Source: Oscillospiraceae bacterium (lineage in GTDB: Bacteria > Bacillota > Clostridia > Oscillospirales > Oscillospiraceae). From it: a DNA stretch of 64,000 bases. This document shows, piece by piece, positions 40,135-48,412 of this stretch (within the stretch, counting starts at the first letter, position 1; each line of letters starts with the position of its first letter). The notes under the pieces were generated by a model that saw only the letters and a program-made list of their open reading frames with translations, had not been told where the DNA came from and ran no database searches. Both the position numbers and the translations under genes were made by a program. Where the stretch lies: positions 1-64,000 of the forward strand of contig JAFXTU010000016.1 in assembly GCA_017535635.1 (NCBI GenBank), written 5' to 3'.

Positions 40135-41520
40135 ATGAAACACATCATCCGATCTTTCCTGAGCCTGCTGTTGATCGCATGCTTCCTCTATGCGCTGGCT
40201 CTGCCCGGCTTCGCCGCGGCGGAGGAGGCTCCGGTGCTGGACGCCAGGGCCGCCATCCTGATGGACGCCGCCTCCGGCAACGTTCTCTTCTCCCTGAACC
40301 CGGACGTGCCTCTCTATGTGGCCGGTCTCACCTCGATGATGACCGCGCTCCTGGCCGCGGAGGCCGTGGAGCGGGGAGACATCGCCTGGACCGATATGGT
40401 GACGGCCTCCGGAATGTCCCACAACGACATCACCGCGGACGCCAACATCCAGAACATCGTCCCCGGGGAGGAGATGAGCCTGGAGGACCTTCTGTACTGC
40501 GCCCTGGTGGGCGGCGCCAGCGAAGCCTGCAACATCATCGCCGAGTATGTGGGCGGCAGCATCTCCCAGTTCGTGCGCACGATGAACGAGCGGGCGGAGG
40601 AGCTGGGCTGCACGGGGACGAACTTTGTGAACACCCACGGCCTTCCCAATGAAAACCAGTTCTCCACCGCCTATGACATGGCTCTGATCGCCTCTCAGTT
40701 CGTGCAGCACGATTTCCTCATTGAGGCCGCCAACACTGTGAATAAGGAGATCCCCGCCACCAACATTTCCGGCGTCAGGCAGCTCACCAGCGGCAACTAC
40801 ATTCTGCGCACGGACTACACCCGCTATTACTACTCCTACGCCAGCGGCATCAAAGCCAGCTACACCGACGATGCGGGCTTCTGCCTGGCCTCCTCCATGA
40901 AGACGGACGGGAACTACGTGGTCTCCATCGTCCTGGGCTGCCGGGTGCAGGAGGCGGACGGCGGCTTCTACGACATCCAGAGCTTCATCCAGACCCGCAG
41001 GCTCTTCCAGTGGTTCAACAGCTGCTACAGCCTCCGGGACGTGGTCAGCTCCCTGGAGCCCATCACAGAGATCCCCGTTCTTCTGGCAGAGGGGACCGAC
41101 ACGGTGGTCTGCCGGGCCGAGCAGGAGCTGAAGCTGTTCCTTCCCAACGACGTGGACATCCGCAAAAGCTATACCCGGGAGATCACCATTTTCAGCGACG
41201 CGGAGGGGGCCCAGCCTCTCACCGCCCCCATCTCCCAGGGACAGGTCCTGGGCCAGCTGGTGGTGAAGGACCAGGAGGGCAATTCCTACGGCCCCTTCCG
41301 CCTCGTGGCCAACACGGATGTGGCGGTGTCCCGCATTGAGCTGATGCGCCAGCGCCTCCAGGACCTGGTCCACAGCAAGACCTTCAAGTTCATCTTCTGG
41401 GGCATGATCGTGATCCTCGTCCTCTATGCCGCCTTTGTGACCCAGTACCGTATCCGCCGCGCCCGGCAGAGGAAGGCGGAGCGGGAGGCACGGCGGCAGG
41501 CCGCCGCAAGCAACAAATGA
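40135..41520 (+). CDS. Catalytically degenerate D-Ala-D-Ala carboxypeptidase homologue (DacF/S11-like pseudoenzyme)
   Basis: A 461-residue exported S11-family protein with a signal peptide (ends ALALPGFAAAEE) and a C-terminal membrane helix (FKFIFWGMIVILVLYAAF) plus a basic tail. The fold is clear (ARAAILMDAASGNVLFSLNPD; TNFVNTHGLPNENQFSTAYDMALIA; GIKASYTDDAG), but all three PBP active-site motifs are altered. SxTK is AGLTSMM (Ser to Gly, Lys to Ser). SxN is GGASEA. KTG is KAS. It therefore cannot act as a serine DD-carboxypeptidase and may bind peptidoglycan or regulate a partner. ATG at 40135 follows GGAG. Monocistronic. Confidence 0.88.
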   Translation: MKHIIRSFLSLLLIACFLYALALPGFAAAEEAPVLDARAAILMDAASGNVLFSLNPDVPLYVAGLTSMMTALLAAEAVERGDIAWTDMVTASGMSHNDITADANIQNIVPGEEMSLEDLLYCALVGGASEACNIIAEYVGGSISQFVRTMNERAEELGCTGTNFVNTHGLPNENQFSTAYDMALIASQFVQHDFLIEAANTVNKEIPATNISGVRQLTSGNYILRTDYTRYYYSYASGIKASYTDDAGFCLASSMKTDGNYVVSIVLGCRVQEADGGFYDIQSFIQTRRLFQWFNSCYSLRDVVSSLEPITEIPVLLAEGTDTVVCRAEQELKLFLPNDVDIRKSYTREITIFSDAEGAQPLTAPISQGQVLGQLVVKDQEGNSYGPFRLVANTDVAVSRIELMRQRLQDLVHSKTFKFIFWGMIVILVLYAAFVTQYRIRRARQRKAEREARRQAAASNK

Positions 41521-41535
41521 CATGACAGCAGCTTT

Positions 41536-41574
41536 AGCGGGCGGGACCAGGTGGTCCCGCCCGCTGCGTTTTTC
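41536..41574. terminator. Intrinsic terminator
   Basis: AGCGGGCGGGACC (41536-41548) pairs with GGTCCCGCCCGCT (41553-41565), then GCGTTTTTC. It serves the PBP-like gene and possibly convergent pepF. Confidence 0.92.
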
Positions 41575-41576
41575 AT

Positions 41577-43355
41577 TTATCCCAGGTCGCAGAGTCTGCC
41601 GAATTCCTCGATCTCCCTGGCCAGAGCCTCCAGGCCGGAGCGCCAGAAGTCCTTGTCCGTCAGGTCGATGCCCACTGCGGCCCCCGCGTCCTCCACGCTC
41701 ATGACGGCGGTGGCCTTCAGGAAGCGCTTGTAGCGGGGCACGAAGTCCGCCCCCTCCCGCTCGTAGCAGGCGTAAAAGCCCCGGGCCAGCAGACCGCCGA
41801 AGGCGTAGGGCCAGTTGTAGAAGCTGAGGCCGCCGCTGTAATAGTGGCTTTTGCAGACCCACATGTAGGGGTGGGGTTCCGCGTAATCCAGGCCGTCCCC
41901 GTAGCCCTCCTTCTGGGCCTCCAGCATCATCTCGCAGAGCTGGGGCGCCATGAGGAAGCTCTCGTCCCGGCTCTCGAAAACGCCGGACTCGAAGCAGAAG
42001 CGGGAGTAGATGTCGCAGATGATCTGGGTGTCCCCGGTGAGCTGCTCGTCCATCAGGGCCCGGCGCTTTTTGGGATCGGATTCCCGGCGGATCGCGTCGT
42101 TCATCACCAAAACCTCGTTGAAATTGGAGGCCGTCTCCGCCACGGGCATGGAGTAATCCCGGTTCAGGGGCCGGTTGTCGTAGAGGTTCAGGTTGTGGAA
42201 GGCGTGGCCCAGCTCATGGGCCAGGGTCACCACGTCGCTGAAGCTCCCGGAGAAGTTCGTCAGGATGCGGCTGGCCCGGATGGAGAAAGCCTCCGCGCAG
42301 AAGGCGCCCCCCACTTTTCCCTCCCGGGGCTCGAAGTCGATCCAGCCCTCCTCAAAGGCGGTGCGGACCATCTCGGTGAGCTCGCCGTCAAAGGAAGAGA
42401 AGCGGTCGATCAGATAGTTCTTCGCGTCCTGGCGGCTGAACTTCTCCTCCGAAGAGCCCAGAGGGGCGAAGAGGTCGTACCAGGGCAGTCCGCCCTCATG
42501 GCCCAGGAGCCGGGCTTTGTGGCGGAAATAGGGCTGGATCCGGGGCAGATATTCCCGGATGGCCTCCAGGAGGGCGTCCAGGGTCTCCTTTTTCATGCGG
42601 GACTGGTGCAGGGTCTCCGCCAGGGGGCTCTCAAAGCCCTTGAGGCGGCAGCGGTTCAGGACCTCCAGCTTGATGCTGTTCAGGGCGAAGGCTACCGCGT
42701 CCCGGATGCGGTCGTAGGCTCCGATCTCGGCGCGGAAGGCGTCCTGCCGCACCTGGGGGTCCGGGTCGTAAGCCAGGTTCCGCACCTCCGAGAGGGTGAT
42801 GGTCCCGCCCCGGTACTCTACCGGCACGGTGCTGGTCAGGTAGCTCTGGAGGTTCCCCCAGGCGCCCGAGCCGGAGTTCTCGTAGAGGGAGATGATCTCC
42901 TCGCATTTGGCGTCCAGGAGATACTTCGCGTCCTCCCTGGTGCAGCGCAGGAGGTAGGCATATTCCGTCAGCAGCGGGTCGGCGGCGATGACTTCCTCCA
43001 GGTCATCCAATCCGGCGACGTAGTTGTTCACCCTCGTCTGAGGCGCGGCCAGGAGGCTGGACTTGCCGCTGAGCCGGTCCATGAGGGAGCTGGCCTGGGG
43101 GTCCGTGGTACAGGCGGACTGGCGGAGGGAGACGTAGAGGCCCAGCTTGCCCAGAACCTCCGTCAGCTTCTCCTGGGTGTCCAGCAGGCTTTTCAGCACC
43201 TGCACCGGCTCTCCGCTGAGCTCCCGGCTCTGCCGGTCCATCAGCTCGATGAGCCGGTCCCCTTCCTTCCAGTCCGCGTCGAAGCGGGGGTCCTCATACC
43301 CCTCGTACAGCTCCGCCAGAGACCATTCCCCGTTTTTTACCTTTTCAATATCCAT
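41577..43355 (-). CDS. pepF: M3-family oligoendopeptidase F
   Basis: Cytosolic zinc oligopeptidase of 592 residues. Zinc site TLAHELGHAFHNLNL (HExxH), with the conserved downstream E and PYMWVCKSHYYSGGLSFYNWPYAFG region typical of PepF. It begins MDIEKVKNGEWSLAELY with GGAGG five bases upstream, so longer frames that run upstream are spurious. It degrades short peptides; the gene is monocistronic and divergent from the HAD gene. Confidence 0.93.
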   Translation of the reverse strand: MDIEKVKNGEWSLAELYEGYEDPRFDADWKEGDRLIELMDRQSRELSGEPVQVLKSLLDTQEKLTEVLGKLGLYVSLRQSACTTDPQASSLMDRLSGKSSLLAAPQTRVNNYVAGLDDLEEVIAADPLLTEYAYLLRCTREDAKYLLDAKCEEIISLYENSGSGAWGNLQSYLTSTVPVEYRGGTITLSEVRNLAYDPDPQVRQDAFRAEIGAYDRIRDAVAFALNSIKLEVLNRCRLKGFESPLAETLHQSRMKKETLDALLEAIREYLPRIQPYFRHKARLLGHEGGLPWYDLFAPLGSSEEKFSRQDAKNYLIDRFSSFDGELTEMVRTAFEEGWIDFEPREGKVGGAFCAEAFSIRASRILTNFSGSFSDVVTLAHELGHAFHNLNLYDNRPLNRDYSMPVAETASNFNEVLVMNDAIRRESDPKKRRALMDEQLTGDTQIICDIYSRFCFESGVFESRDESFLMAPQLCEMMLEAQKEGYGDGLDYAEPHPYMWVCKSHYYSGGLSFYNWPYAFGGLLARGFYACYEREGADFVPRYKRFLKATAVMSVEDAGAAVGIDLTDKDFWRSGLEALAREIEEFGRLCDLG

Positions 43356-43526
43356 AATATCCTCCGTATGCAAAGCGTTATTTTCATGATATCCAGCCCG
43401 GGGCGGAAAGTCAAGGGCGGGAGAAAAGTCCCGCGCCGCCGCTTCGCGGCATTTGACAGGCCGGGGAAAACCCGATATGATACCGTCAGCCGCTTTGCAC
43501 AGCCCCGCAGCGAAAGGAGAATCCCC

Positions 43527-44258
43527 ATGCCGGCGCCGAAAATGATCCTCTTTGACTTTGGCCACACCCTGCTCTACGAGCCCGTCTTCGACCAGCCCGC
43601 CGGGTTCCGGGCGGTGCTGGAGCACTGCACGCATAATCCCCGCCTCGTCACGCCGGAGGAGCTTTCCGAGGGCTATACCCAGGCCCTGGAGCGGCTGGTG
43701 GAGGCCTCCCGGGCTTCCGAGTGCGACTTTCAGGACATGGCCGCCAAGCGCCTCCTGTACGAGTCCCGGGGCCTCCGCTTCTCCCTGGACGACATGGCCC
43801 TGGAGCGCCTTTTCTGGGATGCGGCCAGCACGGCCTTCCCCATGCCCGGCATTGAGGAACTGCTGGCGGAGCTGGGCCGCCGGGGCATCCGCACCGGGGT
43901 CGTCAGCAACATGAACTTCCGGGGAGAGAACCTCACCCGGCGCATCCGCCGCTATTTGCCCCAGTCGGACTTTGAATTCGTCCTCTGCTCCTGCGAGTAC
44001 GCTACGAAAAAGCCCCGGCGGGAGTTCTTTCAGCTGGCCCTCGCAAAAGCAGGGCTCCCGGCGGAGGAGGTCTTGTACTGCGGGGACAATCCCCGCTGCG
44101 ACGTGCTGGGAGCCCACGGCGCCGGGATCTTCCCGGTGTGGTACGAAAACGAGCGGGGATGCCCCTACCGCTCGGAGGACGACCGGGTGGAGGTGGGCTG
44201 CCCCTGTCTGCACATCCGGGAGTGGGAAGAGCTCACCCAGGCCCTGGACCTGCTGTGA
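43527..44258 (+). CDS. HAD-family hydrolase (subfamily IA)
   Basis: A 243-residue HAD phosphatase-like protein. Motif I is MILFDFGHTLL: the nucleophile Asp is present while the second Asp is Gly, as in REG-2/haloacid-dehalogenase-like groups. Motif II VVSNMNF, motif III Lys in ATKKPRREFF, and motif IV CGDNPRCDVLGAHGAG. AAAGGAGA precedes the ATG. Probably a two-gene unit with mobB. Substrate unknown. Confidence 0.83.
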   Translation: MPAPKMILFDFGHTLLYEPVFDQPAGFRAVLEHCTHNPRLVTPEELSEGYTQALERLVEASRASECDFQDMAAKRLLYESRGLRFSLDDMALERLFWDAASTAFPMPGIEELLAELGRRGIRTGVVSNMNFRGENLTRRIRRYLPQSDFEFVLCSCEYATKKPRREFFQLALAKAGLPAEEVLYCGDNPRCDVLGAHGAGIFPVWYENERGCPYRSEDDRVEVGCPCLHIREWEELTQALDLL

Positions 44259-44300
44259 AAAGGGCTCCTATGGAATGATGAAACAGATCGGAGGCTAAGC

Positions 44301-44843
44301 ATGGAAGGGATTCCCGTTCTCGGCATCGCCGGCTGGTCCGGCAGCGGCAAGACCACGCTCCTGGAGGGCCTGCTGCCCCGGCTCCGGGCCAGGGGGCTTC
44401 GGATCTGTGTGGTGAAGCACGACGCCCACGGCCTCACCCTGGACCGGGAGGGGAAGGATTCCCACCGCTTCACCCGGGCGGGGGCGGAGGTGGTCGCCCT
44501 CTCCTCCCCCGGGCAGACGGCCCTCCTCATCCAGCGGGAGCTGAGCCTGGACGAAATCCTGAATGGCATTCAAGGGGTGGACCTCATTCTGCTGGAGGGC
44601 TTCAAGGGCTGTGAATACAGCCGGCTGGGCATCTGCCGGGCGGAGAACGGGAAGGGCTTTACCGATGAATTGGGGCGCTTTGCCGCCCTGGTAACCAACC
44701 TGCCGGTACAATCCGCGCCTGGGCCGGTGTTCGGTCTGAACGATTACGATGCTATCACGGAGTTCATCATCAACAACATGGACGGCTTTACCCATTTCAG
44801 CGCCCAGGGAGGCGCCGGGAAGGCGGACAGGGAAGTATTCTGA
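44301..44843 (+). CDS. mobB: MobB-like molybdopterin-guanine dinucleotide biosynthesis P-loop protein
   Basis: A 180-residue GTP-binding protein: P-loop GWSGSGKTTLLEGL, then VVKHDAHGLTLDREGKDSHRFTRAGA, the MobB signature, and ILLEGFKGCEY. MobB assists attachment of GMP to molybdopterin. No other moa/mob gene is in the window, so it may serve molybdoenzymes encoded elsewhere. GGAGG precedes the ATG. A strong promoter for the next element starts 30 nt after its stop. Confidence 0.88.
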   Translation: MEGIPVLGIAGWSGSGKTTLLEGLLPRLRARGLRICVVKHDAHGLTLDREGKDSHRFTRAGAEVVALSSPGQTALLIQRELSLDEILNGIQGVDLILLEGFKGCEYSRLGICRAENGKGFTDELGRFAALVTNLPVQSAPGPVFGLNDYDAITEFIINNMDGFTHFSAQGGAGKADREVF

Positions 44844-44874
44844 CGCGCTTCAGCCCTTTATTTCAGGAAACCGC

Positions 44875-44903
44875 TTGACAGAACGTCACTCTCGTGTTAT
44901 TCT
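44875..44903 (+). promoter_or_regulatory. Near-consensus sigma-A promoter driving a non-coding hairpin array
   Basis: TTGACA (44875-44880), 17-bp spacer, TATTCT (44898-44903). No protein-coding gene follows on this strand. Confidence 0.8.
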
Positions 44904-45011
44904 TATTTCAGAATAATGCTTCGCCGTTTTTCGCTTGAAGCATTCCCCGCGGCTGTGGTGAGGGCCGCGGGGGCACTCCTCCTTTTCTTCCTGATTCGCA
45001 GTATGGCAAGA

Positions 45012-45047
45012 GCAGCAGCGGGTGGTGACCGCTGCTGCTCTGCTGTT
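45012..45047. repeat. 36-bp direct repeat with internal hairpin, copy 1
   Basis: GCAGCAGCGG-GTGGTGA-CCGCTGCTGC followed by TCTGCTGTT. Identical to 45197-45232. Confidence 0.95.
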
Positions 45048-45196
45048 CGGTGCAATTCTATCGGCATGCCTGCGATTCGCATGGGGAGATTGTGAAGAGG
45101 GGACGGGAATCCCCTCTTCACGTTCAATCCTTGCAAAATCAGAATACATTATCTGATTTTGCCACTCAAGGGTCGGCACATGGCCGACCCTTGAGT

Positions 45197-45232
45197 GCAG
45201 CAGCGGGTGGTGACCGCTGCTGCTCTGCTGTT
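45197..45232. repeat. 36-bp direct repeat with internal hairpin, copy 2
   Basis: Identical to 45012-45047; here a T-rich stretch follows, so this copy could act as a terminator. Confidence 0.95.
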
Positions 45233-45240
45233 TTCCGTTT

Positions 45241-47088
45241 TCAGAACCTTCGCCCGGAGCCGGAGTGGCTGCGGCCGGAGGAGCCGGAGTAGGAACGGGA
45301 ATAGGAGGAACCGCCGCCCCCGCCGCCGCTGGATTTGGACTGCACCGGGCTGTACTTCCTGGAGGTGGTGGTATGGGTATACCGGTCCTCCAGCTTCCGG
45401 ACGCTCAGCGTATCCGGGACCATGTAGGCCTCCGCCGTCTTCTTTTCCGCCGGAGCCGCCATCTTTTTTCTGGCGATCCCCAGGGCGATGCCGCCTACGA
45501 TGGATCCCCCCAGGAGACCGATGACCGCAGCGCCGATCCAATAGCCCTTCGATTGAGGGACCCGGCCCGTCTTCGCCAGGTGCTCCACGTCCTTCAGCCA
45601 GGTACGGATGGCCTGATAGGGCTTGTCGCCCTCCAGCGTGCCTGTGCATTTCTCCGTGAGCCGGTCCAGGTTCACTTCCGTGAGCTTTTCCTGAATGGCG
45701 CCCTGGGCGGTCACGCGGCAGGTCCCGTAATAGCCGGGCATCTGGAACACGGAGAGAAGGATCCCGTTGAAGGAGTCTCCGTAGCCCAGGCCCTTCACCG
45801 CGTAGTACATATCGGAGTATTCCTGCCGGGTAATGCCCGACCGCTCATCGGAAACGTGGACCGCCACGTCCATGCCGTACTTCTCCGCGATGGCCGCCGC
45901 CTGGGCCGTCAGCGCCGAGACCTGGTCCGGGGTGAGGAGCCCCGCGTCGTCCACCACCCGGGGGGAGGAGGTATCGTGGAAGCGCTCCACCGTCTCGCCG
46001 GGTTCGGGATACCACTCCGGCACGAAGGGGTAGCCCTTCACATAGAGGGTGCGGACGTTCTCGATCCAGTCCTCCACGCCCTCGGTGTAGGCCGCGGAGG
46101 CCATGTACTCATAGAGCACGTCGTCCAGGGCGTTGGCCGCCCCCTCCGTATAGAGGTCCCTTGTCACAGGGCCGGTGCAGCAGGTCCAGAAGCCCCGGTC
46201 CGCCGGGTCCATGCAGATGAAGAGGCAGATCCCCTCGTAGTCCGGACCGATGCCGTAGCCGTTGAAGTCGTAGAAATCCGCCGCATAGACCGCGTGGCTC
46301 AGGCCGTAGGCGGACACATCGGTAAAAATCACGATGTCCTTGCCCAGCTCCCGGCGAAGCTCACTGAGCCTCTCTTCCATCCGCGCCTCCGCCGAGGCGG
46401 AGAAGAGGTCCGCGTCGTCCACCACCCGGGGAGCGGTCTCATCATGGTAGAACGGGAAATTCTGCGTGTCCACGGGATACCAATCGGGCTTTCCCGCCGC
46501 GCCCCGGGCCACGCCGCCTCCCTGCTTTGCGGGAGAAGAGGTCTCTTCGCCTTCCCCCGTGCCTGGGACGGCAGTGGTCTGGCCGTTTTGCTGCGCATCC
46601 TCCAGGAGGCTGTCCAGGTAGCTGCAGACGCTGTAGAGCACGCCCCAGAGTCCGTATTCTTCCTCATAATCGGGAGCGCTCTCTTCAATCAAGCGGAGAT
46701 CGCCGGCGGAGAGTCGCCGGGAGGCGTTTCCGTAGCAATAGATCTCCATGGTCTTTGTATCGGACAGGTACACGGCCATAAAACCGTCCCGCCCGCTTCC
46801 GTAGCCGAAGCCGCAGTCCTCATAGAAGTAGTCCGCCAGTTCCTCCGGAGTATCCCCGTCCAGGTCCTCCTCCGTGGCCACCAGGAGGGCCAGGTCCACG
46901 CTCCAGGCGCGCATCAGAGCGATGCAGTCCTCGTCCAGGCTGTCCCGCTCCTCATCGCTGAGCGCATCGGTCATATCAATGACCCGGTAATAATCCTCGC
47001 TCCAGGCATCCTCCGCGCAGACAGAGAGACCGCCCAGGAGCAGACACAGGACCACGAGAAGGGCGAAAAGACGAATCGTTTTCTTCAT
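45241..47088 (-). CDS. Exported membrane protein with three TPM-type domains
   Basis: A 615-residue protein: signal peptide (RLFALLVVLCLLLGGLSVCAE), then three TPM-like units (about 35-165, 215-345 and 385-505), each opening with a variant of RVVDDADLFS / RVVDDAGLLT / RVIDMTDALS. A membrane helix lies at about 518-538 (GYWIGAAVIGLLGGSIVGGIAL). The Gly/Ser-rich tail (GGGGGGSSYSRSYSGSSG) is typical of TPM proteins. TPM domains (TLP18.3/Psb32/MOLO-1) are linked to membrane protein repair and phosphatase-like folds. ATG at 47088 follows GGAGGTGA, which overlaps the stop region of the zinc-ribbon gene, so the pair is coupled. Confidence 0.82.
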   Translation of the reverse strand: MKKTIRLFALLVVLCLLLGGLSVCAEDAWSEDYYRVIDMTDALSDEERDSLDEDCIALMRAWSVDLALLVATEEDLDGDTPEELADYFYEDCGFGYGSGRDGFMAVYLSDTKTMEIYCYGNASRRLSAGDLRLIEESAPDYEEEYGLWGVLYSVCSYLDSLLEDAQQNGQTTAVPGTGEGEETSSPAKQGGGVARGAAGKPDWYPVDTQNFPFYHDETAPRVVDDADLFSASAEARMEERLSELRRELGKDIVIFTDVSAYGLSHAVYAADFYDFNGYGIGPDYEGICLFICMDPADRGFWTCCTGPVTRDLYTEGAANALDDVLYEYMASAAYTEGVEDWIENVRTLYVKGYPFVPEWYPEPGETVERFHDTSSPRVVDDAGLLTPDQVSALTAQAAAIAEKYGMDVAVHVSDERSGITRQEYSDMYYAVKGLGYGDSFNGILLSVFQMPGYYGTCRVTAQGAIQEKLTEVNLDRLTEKCTGTLEGDKPYQAIRTWLKDVEHLAKTGRVPQSKGYWIGAAVIGLLGGSIVGGIALGIARKKMAAPAEKKTAEAYMVPDTLSVRKLEDRYTHTTTSRKYSPVQSKSSGGGGGGSSYSRSYSGSSGRSHSGSGRRF

Positions 47089-47093
47089 CCCCG

Positions 47094-48203
47094 TCACCTC
47101 CCCAGGAGATACCTGACCAGAGCGATCAGCAGTACCGCCAGCAGGATGATCCCCGCCCGGCGAAGGAAGTAGCCCCAGCTCACGCCCTTGTCGATGGGAA
47201 GCTTGCCCACCGCTTTGCCGGACTGGCCGTTCACGGCGAAGGCATACTCCTTGCCGCCGTGGCTGATCTGGAATAAGTAGACCGGGAACAGCATGTACTT
47301 TCCCCTCAGATCCGCGTGGAGCTCGCCGCCGGCCTGGGTGACGCTGCCGTAATCCCTGGCAGCCTGGGCGGTGAAGATGCTCCTGGCGGTGTTCATCATC
47401 CGGGTTTTCGCCTTCTCCGCCGTGTCGTCCCTGGTCTGATCGAAGCGGTCCGCCGTAAAGCCGGCCAGATAGCGCATATCAAAGGGCTTCACCTGGGACA
47501 TATCAAAGGGCTCCAGGGAATCCATCAGTGCGTCGTCCACCTTGCCGCTGGCGTCCACCGGGAGATCCCGGAACTCCAGGGCCACGTCCCGCCGGAGACG
47601 GTAGTGCTTGGTCTCCGTCACCAGGTAGTCCCCGGAGCGGTGGGTGGAGGAGTTGGAGGCGTTGAACAAAAGCTCGCCGCTGAGCTTTCCGCCGAAGACC
47701 CAGAAGGGCACGTAGACGCCCGTCACCTTGCCCACGCGGCTCTCGGAGAAGAAGCGCTTGGGCAGCAGGACCTTTCCCTTGTAGAACTTCTGGAGCGTCC
47801 CCGGAAGCTCATCGGAGCTGAGCTGGAAGGGGATCATCCCGTCAGGACGGAGCTTCCCGGATACCTTCTCGGTGAGGACAATGTTGTTCCCGCAGTAGGG
47901 GCAGGTCAGGGCCATCTGCTCCGCCGGGGCGATGACCTCCGCAGAGCAGGATACGCAGTTGTAGATGGGCAGGCCCTGGGCGTTCTCATCCACGGCCTGA
48001 CCGCTGATGGAGGCAAAGTCAAAGTCCAGAGTCGCCTCTTCGACCGTCATTTCCTCCTCTTTGACCTCCTGCGCCTCCGGCTTTGGCGCCTCCGGGATAT
48101 CCATGGTGGTGCCGCAGTAGTCGCAAACCAGCTTTCCCTGCTTCGGGTCAAAGCGCATGGGGGCCTCACAGGACGGGCATTTCTGTTCGACCAGATGATC
48201 CAT
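47094..48203 (-). CDS. TFIIB-type zinc-ribbon membrane protein (TPM partner)
   Basis: A 369-residue protein with two N-terminal zinc ribbons (CPSCEAPM...CDYCG and CVSCSAEV...CPYCG), a large central domain (GVYVPFWVFGGKLSGELL ... KYMLFPVYLFQIS) and one C-terminal membrane helix. Such proteins are often misnamed PriA helicase in Clostridia, but no helicase motif is present. The gene is directly upstream of the TPM gene (5 nt between), and this pairing recurs in Clostridia, so a shared membrane quality-control complex is plausible. Confidence 0.78.
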   Translation of the reverse strand: MDHLVEQKCPSCEAPMRFDPKQGKLVCDYCGTTMDIPEAPKPEAQEVKEEEMTVEEATLDFDFASISGQAVDENAQGLPIYNCVSCSAEVIAPAEQMALTCPYCGNNIVLTEKVSGKLRPDGMIPFQLSSDELPGTLQKFYKGKVLLPKRFFSESRVGKVTGVYVPFWVFGGKLSGELLFNASNSSTHRSGDYLVTETKHYRLRRDVALEFRDLPVDASGKVDDALMDSLEPFDMSQVKPFDMRYLAGFTADRFDQTRDDTAEKAKTRMMNTARSIFTAQAARDYGSVTQAGGELHADLRGKYMLFPVYLFQISHGGKEYAFAVNGQSGKAVGKLPIDKGVSWGYFLRRAGIILLAVLLIALVRYLLGR

Positions 48204-48356
48204 GGGCAGATCCGCCTCCTTTATCTCAGAAAAACAAAGGGTGTTGATTCCCGTTCAACCTAACATATTCTTCCCGCCCTGTCAAGGCGGAGAAAACGGA
48301 CTGCGCGGAGGGGATTCCAAGCCTCGCCCTCCGCCGCTCTCGTCCTCCGGAAAGCC

Positions 48357-48400
48357 TCAAAGCGGTCCGTTTCCCCGCCCGGGGAAACGGACCGCTTTGA
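48357..48400 (-). terminator. 20-bp-arm hairpin after pilO
   Basis: Perfect 20-bp arms (48357-48376 with 48381-48400) with a GCCC loop, 13 nt after the pilO stop on the minus strand. Only TTTGAGGCTTT follows, so the T-tract is imperfect, but the stem is very stable and should end the pilus transcript. Confidence 0.75.
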
Positions 48401-48412
48401 AATCTCATTCCA

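Larger units (their letters stand above)
44910..45240 (+). ncRNA. Candidate novel structured RNA: array of seven hairpins
   Basis: About 330 nt with no credible ORF, starting at the predicted transcription start. Successive inverted repeats: 44915-44944 (8-bp arms), 44945-44972 (9), 45012-45038 (10), 45092-45121 (12), 45134-45161 (10), 45163-45197 (15) and 45197-45223 (10). The third and seventh lie within an identical 36-bp module. Between hairpins 2 and 3 is an unpaired CTCCTCCTTTT (44976-44986), of which CCTCCTTT equals the anti-Shine-Dalgarno end of 16S rRNA. The last hairpin is followed by a T-rich tract (GTTTTCCGTTTT), a possible terminator that reaches the end of the convergent TPM gene. 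Function unknown. Confidence 0.55.

Noticed and set aside
41844..43500. Very long plus-strand open frame (about 800 codons when read through) antisense to pepF and joined to the HAD gene frame
   Set aside because: GC-rich antisense artefact. The sense strand has a full M3 peptidase with HELGH, and the HAD protein has its own ribosome binding site at 43513-43520.
44886..45179. Minus-strand ORFs of 77-97 codons in the hairpin-array region
   Set aside because: No ribosome site at a usable distance, and the region is dominated by inverted repeats.
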